NCBI RefSeq assembly: GCF_963678635.1
Contig: NC_087064.1
Location: 20,572,509 to 20,636,508, forward strand
Reading direction: 5' to 3'
Length of the DNA: 64,000 nt
Source of the DNA: Symsagittifera roscoffensis
Taxonomy: Eukaryota > Xenacoelomorpha > Acoela > Convolutidae
Part shown: positions 9,022 to 21,300 of the stretch, piece after piece
Layout: the number at the start of each line of letters is the position of its first letter
Position numbering within the stretch: the first letter of the stretch is position 1
Program-made: the position numbers and the translations under genes
Notes under the pieces: model-generated
The model's input: only the letters and a program-made list of their open reading frames with translations
Databases searched by the model: none
What the model was told of the DNA's origin: nothing

Positions 9022-10980
9022 TTTTTAAACTGAAAAAATAAGAATGAAAACTAAATGAGGCCCTGGTAAGTTAAGCTGTTCATCCTTATTTTTTGTTGAA
9101 GAACTTTTTGCTCATACTCAATCTAATGAATTAAATATAATTATGATTAAGCTCAAGGGGACAGCCTTAACAAAGCTCCAGGTATCGAATATTGTATCGG
9201 CGCTCATACATCAATTAGGGCGGAAAACGGTAGACAAGGAATTTACATTTCAATATGCGATCGGTCAATGAATTGTGCTTATTACTTCAACTGTTTACTA
9301 ATGAATTTACTGGTGCTTACTTGTTGTTTAAGCGTACTCGAGTTGTGTTTAGACTTTTTTAATACTTAAGCTCAATTTTTTACGCGTCAATTTTGACGTG
9401 GTCTTTAAGCTTGCCATTAGCAGGCGTTATCAATTCGAAACACAGGCGTTTTTTTTGGTCAGTAATATGTCCTACAGAAGCAGTAACGGTTTTTATAGCC
9501 TGGCTTATGATCAATTGAAATTCAACGACTAATTATCGTAGAACATATGTCGTCGAAAAATTGTATCGTAGAACAACCGTTAACTAATTTATTTACGGTT
9601 TCTTATTTCTTGTTTAATTGTACTTTAATTATTTCTTGTTGTATTTAGACCTAAGACTTAAGCGTTAACATTATCAAAGAACAACTAAAATTTTATCGTA
9701 GAATAGTTGTATAACCAAAAAATTTTAACTAACATGTTTTCTTACTCGGTTAATAAATCTACGAAAAAACTTAACTCTAAGGATTTCTTTCTGCCAAAAT
9801 AATTTCGGCCTATTTTTCATCGGCTTAGTGACCTAATTTTGAGTTGTTTCAACGGAAACACATTTTTTTTGCTCACCTTTGGAGATCGCACAAAATGCTA
9901 AAATTCATAATAGAAATGTAGTACAAGTTTTTCATGAAAATAATTTTTATCCGGCTTTTTAATTTTTCCCTTTGTTTTTGGCCTGATTGGTGTCGGCCTA
10001 TATTATATCGGCTCATTAGCCTCATATCGTGTCTTTCGACGAGCAACAAAAGTTTCGTTTGTGTTAGTGTGTGTTTTGAGGCTAAGGGGGACTTTGTAAT
10101 TTCTTATTAGTCTTAATTTTTTTTTGATTTTTTTCGCCTTCTTTTTTGGTCTTAATAGGTTTCGGTCTATATTATATCGGCTTAGTGGCCTCATTTTATT
10201 TCAGTTGATGAGAAAACAAAGTGTTTTGAGTGTGACGTGGATTTGTTTACTTTTCAGAAGTCTGAAGTCTTGTTGATTTTTTTTCGGCCCAGAGGGTTTC
10301 TGACAAGGTTTTTTCCGCTGTGTACATTATCTTCCGATGCTAATTACACATTCTATTGTCGTGGAACGTTTCTTTTCAAAAAAAGCCCGATTCATTTTAG
10401 TAGATATAGATTTTTTGACCTTGTCGATTTGTTTCAAATTTTTTTCTTTGAAATCTGTGAAATCTGGAGTGTCGAAAAAATATATGAGCACAAATCATTG
10501 AAATTGCGAGAATACATCACGGAAATAGGTTGGTTTTGACTAGGAATGTCGGAAAGGAAGAGAAAGATGATGTGAAATTCATTTTTATCCAAAAACAATC
10601 ATCACGGCAAAACATTATCGATGTTGCTAATTTGTTCTTTTTTTGGATTTTACAATGTCTGAAGGGCTGCTGGGCGTTTGCATCAAGGAAGCGTTCCATC
10701 GCAAGTTCAATTGCTCTGGGATTTGATTTCTAGTAGACAGCATTTCTACATTTTTGATTCATGTTATTGCGTTTTTAAAGATTTTTCTAGATAAACTGGT
10801 GTAAGACCGAGAAAAAATGAGAGTCAGTTTTTCCATTTTTTTCACAACGTTTTGAACTTTATCGTCTAAATCTCGATGCTTTTTGTGAGAAATTTTTGTC
10901 CGGTAGATGCATCCAGGTTGTAAGTTTCCAGTTTCTGGGTTGCCCGTAATGTCAAAATATGTAGGAACTTTGCATTCGGT
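9022..10980. other. Repeat-rich non-coding region
   Basis: No coding sequence is supported. Recurring motifs include ATCGTAGAA (several times between 9530 and 9705) and blocks of the type TTCGGCCTATATTATATCGGCTTAGTGGCCTCA near 9805, 9985 and 10160 that recur near 22115, suggesting diverged copies of one dispersed family. A 100-codon frame at 10237-10539 has no recognisable content. Confidence 0.45.
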
Positions 10981-10984
10981 TGAG

Positions 10985-11410
10985 TTTTAGTTTTTTCTTT
11001 TGTTGTGTTCAAAGCAAAATGAGGTACAACAAATAATCATCGGAATGGGTCGAGTGATATACCAATTTGAAGCCCTTTCAGTCGTGAGTCGAACGACATT
11101 AAAATGTTTTCAAAAAGTTTTCTCATTATCGAGAAAAACTAGTTTATAACTTATTTCAATTTTGAGCGATTTTATTTCAAGTTTGAGCAAATAAAGCGAG
11201 CGAGCAGGCTTACAACAGCTTAATTATGCATAATTTAAGCCCTGAAAACTTGTTTTAAGCACATAAAAATTATTTTTTTTTAGCGCCATTTTTTGATTTT
11301 TTCTTTTCTAGTCTTTTTTCTACAAACATTTTGTCCAATTTGCCTTTATTATAATGACTGTCGGAGATGCCTGAACTATCGTTCTACGTCAGATCTTTTT
11401 AGCACACCAC
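10985..11410. repeat. Dispersed repeat family A, copy 1
   Basis: About 420 bases similar, in the same orientation, to 33200-33600. Shared strings include TCGAACGACATT, AATGAGAAAAACT (ATCGAGAAAAACT here), CAGGCTTA, TAGCGCCA and TTTTTCTACAAA. No coding potential; class unknown. Confidence 0.55.
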
Positions 11411-11713
11411 GCAGCAGAAGCACTACTTTGTAAAAAAAATAAATAGTTTTTTTTAAGACTGGTCTGAACATTCTATGCTACTTGCACACACTAACCGGCT
11501 GTCATTGTTTGCATTTTGCTTTTATCCAAGTCCTGTCTAAAGCACGAGTTTTTATAGGATTCCGAGTTCGATGCCCTGCAAGCTTGCGGATCTACTTGAT
11601 TTTGCGTATAAAAAACACCGTAGGACAATGTTCCTTCTCACTCCATCGTCCAGTTGTTGGTCGGAACAACAACATTTCAATGTTTAACAATGAAGAATAC
11701 TTAATTTTCAATA

Positions 11714-11720
11714 TTTTCAG
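11714..11720 (+). promoter_or_regulatory. 3' splice site just upstream of the TBP start
   Basis: TTTTCAG followed by A and the TBP ATG 11 bases later. No stop separates it from the ATG in frame, so an upstream coding exon is possible, but a non-coding leader (cis- or trans-spliced) is simpler. Confidence 0.55.
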
Positions 11721-11731
11721 ATTTTGCTGAA

Positions 11732-12589
11732 ATGGACGAGTTATTTTCAAATGATGACAAGTCCACGATGCCTCCTTCGGCAGATACTTTCGGACCCCTG
11801 AGTTCCACGGATCCGTTTCCTCACTCAGTTCTCTCCAATACATCTGCCATGTTGCAAACACCCTCCCAAATACAAACCCCTGCTTCCCACCAGCCCTCTA
11901 CCCATGAAGAGCTGAAGCCTCATTTATCGACAGTGCAACCTCCGTCGGTATCTGGAGTTGCAAGTACACATCTTTCTCAAATGGCGCCGCCAAGTGTAAT
12001 GCCGATCACTCCTAGAAGCATCCCATCAGTTGGAAGCGTCGGCACAGACTCAATCACACCCATTCTTCAGAACATAGTAGCTACTGTGAATCTATGTTGC
12101 AAGTTGGATTTGAGGAAAATAGCACAGGGAGCCAGAAACGCCGAGTACAACCCAAAAAGGTTCGCAGCTGTGATCATGCGCATCCGAGAGCCGAGAACAA
12201 CAGCTCTTGTGTTCTCCTCGGGAAAGTTGGTTATAACCGGCGCCAGGAGTGAAGATGGCGCCAAGCTGGCTGCACGGAAATACGCCAGAGTTATCCAAAA
12301 ACTGTCATTCCCGGCAAAGTTTGCCGAGTTTAAAATCCAAAACATGGTCGGCTCCTGTGACGTCAAATTTCCTATAAGATTAGAAGGACTAATGCTAATG
12401 CATGGTCAGTTTTGCAGTTACGAACCAGAATTATTCCCGGGACTAATATACAGAATGGTTAAGCCCAGAATTGTGCTGCTAATTTTTGTGTCGGGAAAAG
12501 TTGTCATTACGGGCGCTAAAACGAGAGAAGAAATCTACCAAGGATTCAATAATATTTATCCAATTTTAAAATCATTCAAAAAGAAATGA
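11732..12589 (+). CDS. TBP: TATA-binding protein (TBP)
   Basis: General transcription factor binding the TATA box as part of TFIID and related complexes in the nucleus. The 285-residue product has a variable N-terminus (~1-105) rich in Ser, Thr, Pro and Gln, then the ~180-residue saddle core made of two imperfect repeats. The four DNA-intercalating phenylalanines are present in NPKRF, ALVF, PELF and LLIF. Each repeat has its SGK(L/V)V.TGA turn, and [17 protein letters not shown] is conserved. The coding region is a single exon. A pyrimidine tract and TTTTCAG (11714-11720) sit 11 bases before the ATG, so a 5'-UTR intron or a trans-spliced leader probably ends there. The core is complete, ending ILKSFKKK. 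High confidence it is TBP rather than the more divergent TBP-like factor. Confidence 0.97.
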   Translation: MDELFSNDDKSTMPPSADTFGPLSSTDPFPHSVLSNTSAMLQTPSQIQTPASHQPSTHEELKPHLSTVQPPSVSGVASTHLSQMAPPSVMPITPRSIPSVGSVGTDSITPILQNIVATVNLCCKLDLRKIAQGARNAEYNPKRFAAVIMRIREPRTTALVFSSGKLVITGARSEDGAKLAARKYARVIQKLSFPAKFAEFKIQNMVGSCDVKFPIRLEGLMLMHGQFCSYEPELFPGLIYRMVKPRIVLLIFVSGKVVITGAKTREEIYQGFNNIYPILKSFKKK

Positions 12590-14120
12590 TTTGGGGCAAA
12601 AACTGGTCAGAATATTTTGTTGAAACTTCTTTGAGCTTTATTTATGAATGACCCGAGTTTATTCCTTAAATTCTAATTTTAATCAGTTTATTTTATTATT
12701 TTACAGTACTTGGGATGCGGAATTGAGTCATGGAAGCAAATGTTTTAACTGACTTGCCAGCTAAATGAGATGCCATGAATGTGATTCTAAGCGGGACGAT
12801 AGTGTAGTGGTTGAGATCTCCGTCTATCAGTTGAAATGCCGGTAGTTTCAGACTTATTACGATCCGAGTACCCAAGCCACAAAATTCCAAAAATAGCATG
12901 TACGTCTTTATCATGTGTACATCAGCGTTTCTTCGTAAACAACTAAAGAGCTTATATGTTTGTGCTTTCGCGTGAAAAAATTGTTGTGAAGTAGTTCCTA
13001 CATTTTTTGAAATGGCGGAGACTTTTTACTATACAGAGAATGAACACCAGACGAGTTTCATTCGTATATGGAGTTTCGAAAACAAAATTGAAAATGGGGT
13101 AAAAAAAGACAGCTGAAATTGATATAAAGATTTTTCGCGGAATAGAGTTTTCTGCTGAATTTTTCTTCAGCCTCACTAAAAGTTCATTTGCTACTTAGAT
13201 GGCAAATTACGCTCTCTAATAGCAAAAATAACCATGGCGTGCAAAATTGACCCTGAAATTTGATTCCAATTTTAGTTTTGAATTTTCAGATTTTTCAACC
13301 CAATCTTACAATTACCTATTGATCCATTTTACTCATTAACCTTTCGATAAGCAAGAATATTGCAACCGGTACTAAAAAAAATTTTCATCTTGGTTCATAT
13401 TAAATTCAAAAATAATCAACCACCCAGGTACGCACCTGCTTGGGATGACAAAGGCTTGATGTTCGGATCCGGGCGGAGCCTGTTTTTCAAACTAGAAATT
13501 TTCTGACTCGTCTGTCTGTTTATTTTTTTTGATCTAAGTTCATGAACTCCATTTATAAAGCTCTATCGGTGGAGTTAATTGAGTGACAATGTTTTTCGCG
13601 GAATTTGAGGTTTATTTTATTTCGAAAAAAAAAGTTATAAAAAAAATTTAATAGAAAAGAATTTAATTTTTTCAAAAGTTTTTGCTACGCTTATTAATGT
13701 GCTCTGAAATATTACATATGCGTTGATTGAGCTCGCAATTAGCCAGAGATGTCAATTCAGAACATAGAGTTGTTCTTGTAAACAACTTATCCAAAAAAGC
13801 GCCAAAAATTTTTTCCAAATCTGCACTTTCGTCAACCAACAGACATATTTCAAGCATGATGGATATCAAATACCCGTTCTATTTGGTATTTATTTGAAAT
13901 GCTGGTTTTATATTTACCAATTGCAGTTCGGTTCGGTCTATTTTGTCCTCTATTCGGTCTATTTACCAATTGCAGTTCTATTCGGTCTAGATCGAAGCTC
14001 TGCTTTGCCTCTGTGTTTTAAGTTAGTTTCTAACAAAGTATCAATAATAAAAGGATCTTGAGTTTCAAAATGCTTAAGAGTATTGAACGTAGTGAAGACT
14101 CTTATTTAGGTCTTTGTGAT
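12590..14120. other. Non-coding, scattered tRNA-like repeats
   Basis: Downstream of TBP no gene is supported. A tRNA-Asp-like fossil lies at 12793-12866 and a second tRNA-like block, with TGTTCGGATCC, at about 13430-13485. A short tandem duplication around 13915-13985 repeats ATTTACCAATTGCAGTTC with TTCGGTCTA. Confidence 0.45.
12793..12866 (+). repeat. tRNA-Asp-like fossil or SINE head
   Basis: The string GATAGTGTAGTGGTTGAGAT matches the D-arm and A-box style of tRNA-Asp/Glu, followed by CTCCGTCTATC where tRNA-Asp has its anticodon arm. The T-arm is degraded (GTAGTTTCAGACTTA) and the acceptor stem is poor, so it is not a working tRNA gene. Confidence 0.5.
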
Positions 14121-14129
14121 TTTGTTTTT

Positions 14130-14515
14130 TTTTTCAGGAAAAGTCTTAAAATGCTTTAATAACTACAGATGTGCATTCATACATATTTATGCCTTTATAA
14201 ATGCACTTTTTAGTTCAATTGAAATTCATCTGCTATAAGTTACGTTAAAAGCACTCTTCAAATACGAACGTGGAAATGGAACGATCTCTAGTTTCGAAAG
14301 TGGAATTTAATTGTTAGGTTTCAAGCGGAATAAAAACTTTATCTGTTGATCCAGTTTTCTCAAGTTGGGTTCGAAAAAGCGCCAACCATAAATCGTTCTA
14401 GAAATTCAAAGAGCTTACAGGGCATCAATTTTTATTTGAAAGTGAAAATTTGAAGTTGCTTTTTGTTTCCTGGCGTTTATTAAACAATTTACCAACTGAC
14501 TGTTAGCTAGTAATC
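14130..14515. repeat. Dispersed repeat family B, copy 1
   Basis: Similar in the same orientation to 17507-17920. Shared strings include GAAAAGTCTTAAAATGCT, TAATAACTA, AGCGGAATAAAAACTTTA, ATCCAGTTTT and GGGCAT. Non-coding. Confidence 0.55.
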
Positions 14516-15119
14516 AAATCGGGTTTTATAAATAAAAATAATTAACTTATAAATCAACTAATTATTTTTATAAATCAACTAAGTTTCTGAGAACATTAGG
14601 TCTGACTAGACTTCTTGTTGATGCCACTTAATGATGTGGGTAGGAACTGTGACCTGGGTTGCAAGTTAATTAGGCGATTTCAGGTGCATTTTAGACCGCT
14701 GGTAGGACAGCGAATGCAGTATCATATAAAAAAAATTACGCTGTTTTTGCTTTTAGGCTATTCAAAACAGACAGTTCAAAGCTTAAAATTTTTTGCTTGT
14801 TTGAAAACAGTGCAAGTCGTACAAAAAGTAGATAAACCGTTTGATAGAGGAATAGCATTTACCTTGTCGAGCGGTTAACAATTGATGGCTGGTTTGAAAT
14901 CAAATTGTCTGATAATTTGAGATAAGTTTGATCATAACTCAGAGCACTAAATCAGGATAAGTCATTGACACATTTACCCTTGCCGTAATCTAGGGTGTTG
15001 CAACCGGGTATTAGACATTTTTGCTGAAATTTTTTTCATCTTCCAGACTATGTTCAATTAACAGACAACTTTTTGTGCATTTTTTATTTGGTTTCTTTTA
15101 ATATATTGGTTGTAAGTTG

Positions 15120-16025
15120 ACCAACTCCCGTTTTCAGTATGTCGTTTTTTTCGTTTTTTTTCCACTTTTTTCTCTTTACTCGGCTTAAACCGTTTCAATT
15201 TATTTTTATTGGCTATACGGCATCATTTTGAAATTTGATGTGCAAAATTTGTTTTATGTCCTTGCTTTGAGGGTGACTTGAAAACTCATTACTGTGTTAA
15301 ATTTTTTATCAAAACATTTTTTCGGCTCAACTTGTCTGCTCAAGAAATGTCAGCTTTGGTACCACTTCGTTGGCTTTGTTTCGACGCCAATTTAACATTG
15401 AATTGTGTTACTTGGCATGTTTTTTTGAGAGCGATTTTTGCTTAGGACAAAATCAAAACAACGATATGAATTTTAATAGATCAATTTTTTCGACATTATT
15501 CAAAAGTCTCCTTTTCGGCGTAATACGTTCCGACCTGTTTTGTACCAGTTTATGGCCTCATATTGCATCTTTTGATAAAAGTGAGATTTTTTGTGTGTGT
15601 ATGTATGTGCTTCGAGGGGGAATGGGACTTGATGTTTTTTATTAGATATTTAAGTTTTTTTGAGTTTTTTCAGGTCAAAGGCTTTCTGTTTAGGTGTTTT
15701 AAGTTTTACCGTTGTTTTTTCTAGTGCCAATTTTTTTTGAATTTAAATCCGCCAGCTCCGTTTTCAGTAATCGTTTTTTTTTCTTTTTTTCTCTTTACTC
15801 GGCTTAAACCGTTTCGGCTTTGTTTTTATCGGCTTAGCGGCATCATTTTGATATTTTTTTTTGTGCAAAATATATGTTTTATGTTCTTGCTTTGAGGGGG
15901 ACTTGAAAACATATTACTGTGTTCGTAAATTTTTTATCAGAACATTTTTTCGGCTCAACGTGTCTGCTCAAGAAACGTCAGCTTTGTACCTTTTTGTCGG
16001 CTTTGTTTCGATGCTAATTTAACAC
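15120..16025. repeat. Direct duplication, ~280-base units 630 bases apart
   Basis: Units at 15125-15405 and 15750-16020 align closely. Shared strings include CTCTTTACTCGGCTTAAACC, GGCATCATTTTGA, CTTGCTTTGAGGG, TTTTTTCGGCTCAAC and TGTCTGCTCAAGAAA. One unit may be a copy of the other, or both may be members of a dispersed family. No protein is supported. Confidence 0.6.
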
Positions 16026-17048
16026 TACACTTTCTTGAACGATAGCTAAAGACAAAAATTTATCTTAATAGATTGTACTGATTGTGAAAAAAACTCACTT
16101 GATGTTACTGTACTAGAAGGTTCTATATTTAGGTTTTTTCATATAGGTCTCATTTTAGCTTGCAGCAAATCTCTGTAAAACTGGCGAAAACATAGAATGG
16201 TGAAAAAATGTTTTTTTTTTTGTAAAACTGGCGAAAACATAGAATGCTGGAAAGCATTGCCGTAAGTAAAAGGAACTGAAAATTTTAAGTCATAGGAGTG
16301 ATAGGGCTTCGAAATTTGTTAGCTATTCAGGTATAGCATTAAAACTACTTTGACTTCTGGAGTTAGTTGAAGAGAAAGGGTGTCATGAAACTCTTAATGC
16401 CTGCAGAAGCTCTCACTTGAAGTTTGGTAATGTTCTAAAACCAGTGGAATCGATCTTTCTTTAACTAATTTAAATCTGTTCACATAGAAAGATTTCTTTC
16501 CAAGTTCTGGGATTTTTTGCCGGTGTTTTTAAATATAGAGCTAAAAATGTACTCTTGTCTTGTACTAGGTCATAGGTTCGGATAATTTTGTCCTGGTGAT
16601 TGTCCATTTTATTTTACTTGATTGGTGGATACTATCAAAATTACCCAATGTATCAATTAGTTCCCAATCTTGTGGACTCCTTTTACTTAAAACATAATCT
16701 CTAAAAAATCGTTCAATTTAATGTTTTTTAGCTTGTTTGTGGGACTTTGTTTGAGACTTGACGTGTAAATTTAATGTTTTCGCTAGTCAAGTTGAAGCGA
16801 TTTGCGTTAACCACAATTTTAATTAGGAAAGATTCATGCGTAGATTGAACAAAAAACTAATAAACGTTGAGACACAAAAGTTCGAAGAAAATGGATTTAG
16901 ATTGAAATTAATCCTTATTTTCGCTGGGTCTAGGACAACAAGCCGACGGGACTTCAAGTTTTACAATTCGGCTTGATGTCCGGCACCCATTTTTGCTTAA
17001 TCTAAATTAAAAGCAGCAATTCCAATTACCACAGATTTTGTTATTTTT
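16026..17048. other. Non-coding, nothing recognised
   Basis: A 30-base string (GTAAAACTGGCGAAAACATAG and flank) is repeated at about 16175 and 16221. Otherwise there are no open frames of note. Confidence 0.45.
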
Positions 17049-17466
17049 ACCGGTTTTGGGTCTTTTCGGTTATACCCCCCCCCCCCCCCTAAATGAATAA
17101 ATTTGGAAATTCAAATTTCGAGTTGAAATTTAAAGCGCGAAAGCTGCTCGATTAGGAAACCTAGAGCTAATTTTGACATATACTTTTGGTTCCCAATCTG
17201 GTAGCTGCTAATTGCACGCGAGTGGTATTTAATTTTTTGTTTCACTCGCTTTCGTGCTTTCAATTTCAACTCGAAGCTGCTCGATTAGGAAACCTAGAGC
17301 TAATTTTGACATATACTTTTGTTTCCCAATCTGGTAGCTGCTAATTGCACGCGAGTGGTATTTAATTTTTTGTTTCACTCGCTTTCGTGCTTTCAATTTC
17401 AACTCGAACTTTGAATTGCCAAATTTATGTGTTTAGGGGGTATAACCGAAAAGACACCCGGTTTTG
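17049..17466. mobile_element. MITE with ~75-bp inverted ends and internal tandem duplication
   Basis: The left end reads CCGGTTTTGGGTCTTTTCGG, then TTATACCCCC, and the right end is its reverse complement, GGGGGTATAACCGAAAAGAC, then ACCCGG. The inverted similarity continues inward over AATTTGG.AATTCAAA.TTCGAGTTGAAATT. Between them a ~127-bp unit beginning GCTGCTCGATTAGGAAACC is present twice in tandem (from ~17149 and ~17276), nearly identical. Non-autonomous; no clear target duplication. Confidence 0.7.
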
Positions 17467-17506
17467 TATAATAGGTGTTGGTGATTTTTAAAATCTTGGT
17501 GATTTT

Positions 17507-17920
17507 TGAAAAGTCTTAAAATGCTGTAATAACTAGAGAATTGCATTCATTCAGAAACACTTTTTGCACGCATTATAAATGCTCTTTTGGGTTAAATTCC
17601 AGTTCCTTTGCTAAAAGGTAAGCAAGTAGCGCACTCCAATTACAAAATTTGAAACGACACGAAAAACATTATTGACTTCTTGTTCGAAATTGCATTGCAA
17701 TTTTCAGATTTCCCAGCGGAATAAAAACTTTACCTATTAATCCAGTTTTTTCATATTGGGTTGATTTTATCAAAAAAGTGCCCATCATGAATTGCTTATA
17801 AAACTTATAAATTTCGGGGCATATATTTTTTTGAAATTCGAAATTTTTTAACCAACAAGTCAATTTTTTTTTGTTTACTTGCATTCATTGACTCTTTTCC
17901 AACTGGTGGTTGGCTATTTT
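17507..17920. repeat. Dispersed repeat family B, copy 2
   Basis: Second copy of the family at 14130-14515, immediately downstream of the 17049 MITE. AT-rich and non-coding. Confidence 0.55.
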
Positions 17921-18260
17921 CATTTCAAATTCTGCGGCTTTGGGATGATGTTTTGGTGACTGCAATTTATAGTAGCTATGAGATACTTCTTTCTATCTTG
18001 AGTACAAATCGGGCTGTCTCTGTAACTATTCAGCAATTAAGTCTTACAATACATAAATATTTTCTTTACTTGAACGATGTCATATTACTATACTCAATCT
18101 GTTTCGATTACGCATCTGATTAATTAAACAACATACATATATATTATCAGCATTGGTTAACTTGAGATAAGAGCTGTGAGCTTAACTCTGTGTGGGTTAT
18201 CAGCCTGAATGAGACTTATTCAATAATTCGGGAACTTTTATAACCTTATTCCTGGCTGAT

Positions 18261-18377
18261 ATGTTGGTAACGAACGGTGACATAGAAGCCGCGCATCTTC
18301 GCATCAAGAGCAACATTCACAAGACTCCATGTCTGACATCCAAGACATTCCAGCAACAGTTTTGTCCAGACAAAAAG
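18261..18377 (+). CDS. SRR: Serine racemase-like, exon 1
   Basis: Thirty-nine codons from the ATG to AAAAAG before donor GTCAGC; ends in phase 0. It encodes the helix with HLRIKSNIHKTPCLTS that precedes the PLP-binding strand. The ATG is the natural start by family alignment. Confidence 0.88.
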
Positions 18378-21300
18378 GTCAGCTCGTTTTTTTTTTATGT
18401 GAGACAAAAGTGAATTTTGTTTTTCCCCCGAACAAACGTAGTTGAATTTTGTTACAATAATATTTTTAATTTTCCTTTCAGAAACAGAATCTCTGAAATA
18501 GAATAATAAGCATTGGTCAGTTTCCATTGTGTGCGTTCAGCAGTTATTTTTTGTTCCGACCGCGAAGGGAAGGAACTGTGGCGTAGGGTATGTTCTTTCT
18601 AGCCTGTTTTGGATCAAACCCTTTGGCCTCGAAGAAAGCTCGCGGGGGTCAAGTGTGACTTCATATCAAAGACCTATTGATCGTAACCCCTTTTCTACAA
18701 AAATCCTAAAAGTTGCCTCAGTGTCTATAAAAATTGGTCTGTTAAATAAGACGATTTGAACAGAGGCTGACCTCTAAATTTCTTTCTGCTCTCAATTTAA
18801 AACTCATGTTAGTTATTAAGTACCACCAGGGGCGGATCTAGGATTTTCTCAAGTGGGGGGGATTTTTAAATTCTAAAGCAACTTAAATTTTTCCTTAAAA
18901 TTGAGTGGGCTCATAATTTCGTTTAAATAAATTGAAATTTGAATGAAAATTTTAATTAATTTGAATTGTTTTTTTTTGTTAAGTGGACATCACTGCTTGC
19001 GATGAGCAAGCGTTATCAAACTAGAATATAGACTTTTTCCGGGTTAACAACTTGTTCAACAGAATCACTTGTATCTTTGTTCATATTATATTCTTGCGTT
19101 CCGGGCTAACTTAGCCTGGAGCTAACGAATTAGCCTGAGATGGCAAAGGTCCTGGGTTCGAATCTGAGCAGGACAAGTTTTTTATCAAACGGGAAATATT
19201 CTGTGTCAAAAAAGTTGTCGGCCAATTATTTTTCTGCTTATCTGTTGTCGGCTTAGTTGTCACATCTTGAAATCGTTTTTTGTTGTTGCGCGCATTTTTC
19301 TCTAATGTTGCATTTAGTGTTTGATTTCCTCCTACAATTTGTAATTTCGCTTAAAAAAATACCTCCGTCAGATTAGTTTGGCCGATTCTTTTTTGGCTTA
19401 ATGAACTAATTTTGGGTCGTATCAAGGGAAGCACAACTTTAACGCTCTCCTCCGCACTTTTCATGTTGGTTGTATGTTTAGCAATCGGTTTGTTGAAATT
19501 TCTTTTTTTTTCGTTATGGAAAATTGTTTCCAAATTCATTGGAAAAATCTTAATTTTGCCCAAACTTCTACTGATTTTCAAAAAGGCTATCAACTGCCTA
19601 CTCCCCTGTGTGCCTGTATGCTCCCTTCGAGTCGCTTTTTACATGACCCCTCAGTCTACAGCCTTCGAAACAGTCTATGGGGGAATATTTGACCCATATT
19701 TGTCTCAAAAACACTCCACTCAAATCTGATTTTTCGATTTCAATGAATGGAATGGTTTCAAAATCTCCATGTTTGAGCGGCTACGCCCTAATTTTTTACA
19801 CATAAAGTTATGGCCCTCGGAATAGTCAAGTTTTTTGATTTTTGACCGTTTTTTAAATTTTTTGAGTATTCTTGAAAAGTACCCTGCCATTTTTGAGATT
19901 TTGTTTTCAATTAAAATAACGTGTTCTAAGAAGCTCATTTGCCTATGCGACTATTCTCAAATTTTTCTGACACTAAAAGTTATGATCCTCAGAAAAGTCA
20001 AAATTTTGATTTTTTGACTGTTGTTTTGTTTTAAAGTTCTTGACCTTTCTCGAACTACCCTTCGTAATCTGAGATCTTGGAATCAATCGAAAATACAGGT
20101 TGAGTGAACCTTTTCTGCATAAGTGTATATCCCCAAGTTTTAAAAAGAAAAGCTATGGTTCTCGGAAATGTCAAATTTTTGTTTAACTGACCGTTTTTTC
20201 TGCGTTTCTCGCTAACTATCTTGCCGATTCGGATATCATAGGTTTAGTCGAAACAACAGGTAGGTGGAAGCCTTCTCTAATAGCTCGCTCTGCCCAGTCT
20301 GTTAAAGAAAAAAACTTATGGCCGTCGAACAAGTAGAAGCTTTGAAACTGTCACAGTTTTTTGCTAAGTTTTCGAAATGCGAAAACTACCACGTCAATTC
20401 TCAGGTTGTATTCTATCCAGAAACGCGGTTTTGGGAATTTTCTCTTCTTTAGTGGCCAAAACCTGCTTTTACCTGAAAAAGTCATGAATTTTGGAAAACG
20501 TTTTGACCGTTTCTTAGAAGTTATGACGGTTTTTTTTAGAACGTTTGACCGTTTGTTTGAAACTTCTTACAATTTACTGAATCTAATCTAAAATGATAAG
20601 TTCAACTGAAAGAAACGGTTGCGATAATGGTTCGTGTAGAAGCGGCGGCGCCTTAATTTTTTGTAAGAGAAATTTTAACTCCTTGGGAAAATTGATTATC
20701 TCAAATTTTTTTTTTTTACTCTTCTCACTTTTTTAAGTAGAGAAACAACTAAGGTTTTGGGCAAAATCCAAGTTTTTAAATCACATATTTCGTGCCGCAT
20801 CAGTATAGCAAATTAATTCAATATCAAACCCATAGCTTTAGCTGGGCCCCTAGCTGTTTTATGTCTAGACACGAAAATTTTGGTTCCTCTAGTTTTTTTT
20901 TCATCTCTTAATTTTTTTTCGATCTGTTTTTTATGTGTGTTGTATCGCAAGTGGTGCGGAGCTCCGCTTCGCCTCTGTGTAGATATGGTCAAACTCGTCT
21001 AAGCCTTTTTTAGTACAAAAAGTGCTAAGATCATGTCTCAATTTTTAGATGATCACCACCCCCGCATATCTAAAGTGTTCGCAAACGACGTAGATAACGA
21101 TGTTCTCATGGTCAAGCTAAGTTTTTTATTCGAAGTTTTCCTGTAATACTCATAATTATTTACTGCTGGAGCTCAATCTTCCATCAACTTTTATTTTATA
21201 TTAGCTGGGATGATTTTAAAAAAAAATTAAGGTGGCGATTGGCTCAAAAATAGATATAAATGTTGGCCAATAGTATCAAAGGTCGTACAAAAACTGTACC

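Noticed and set aside
10237-10539. 100-codon plus-strand frame
   Set aside because: Phe-rich low-complexity translation of T-rich DNA, no splice sites or family.
12067-12366. Minus-strand 99-codon frame in TBP
   Set aside because: Antisense shadow of the conserved TBP core.
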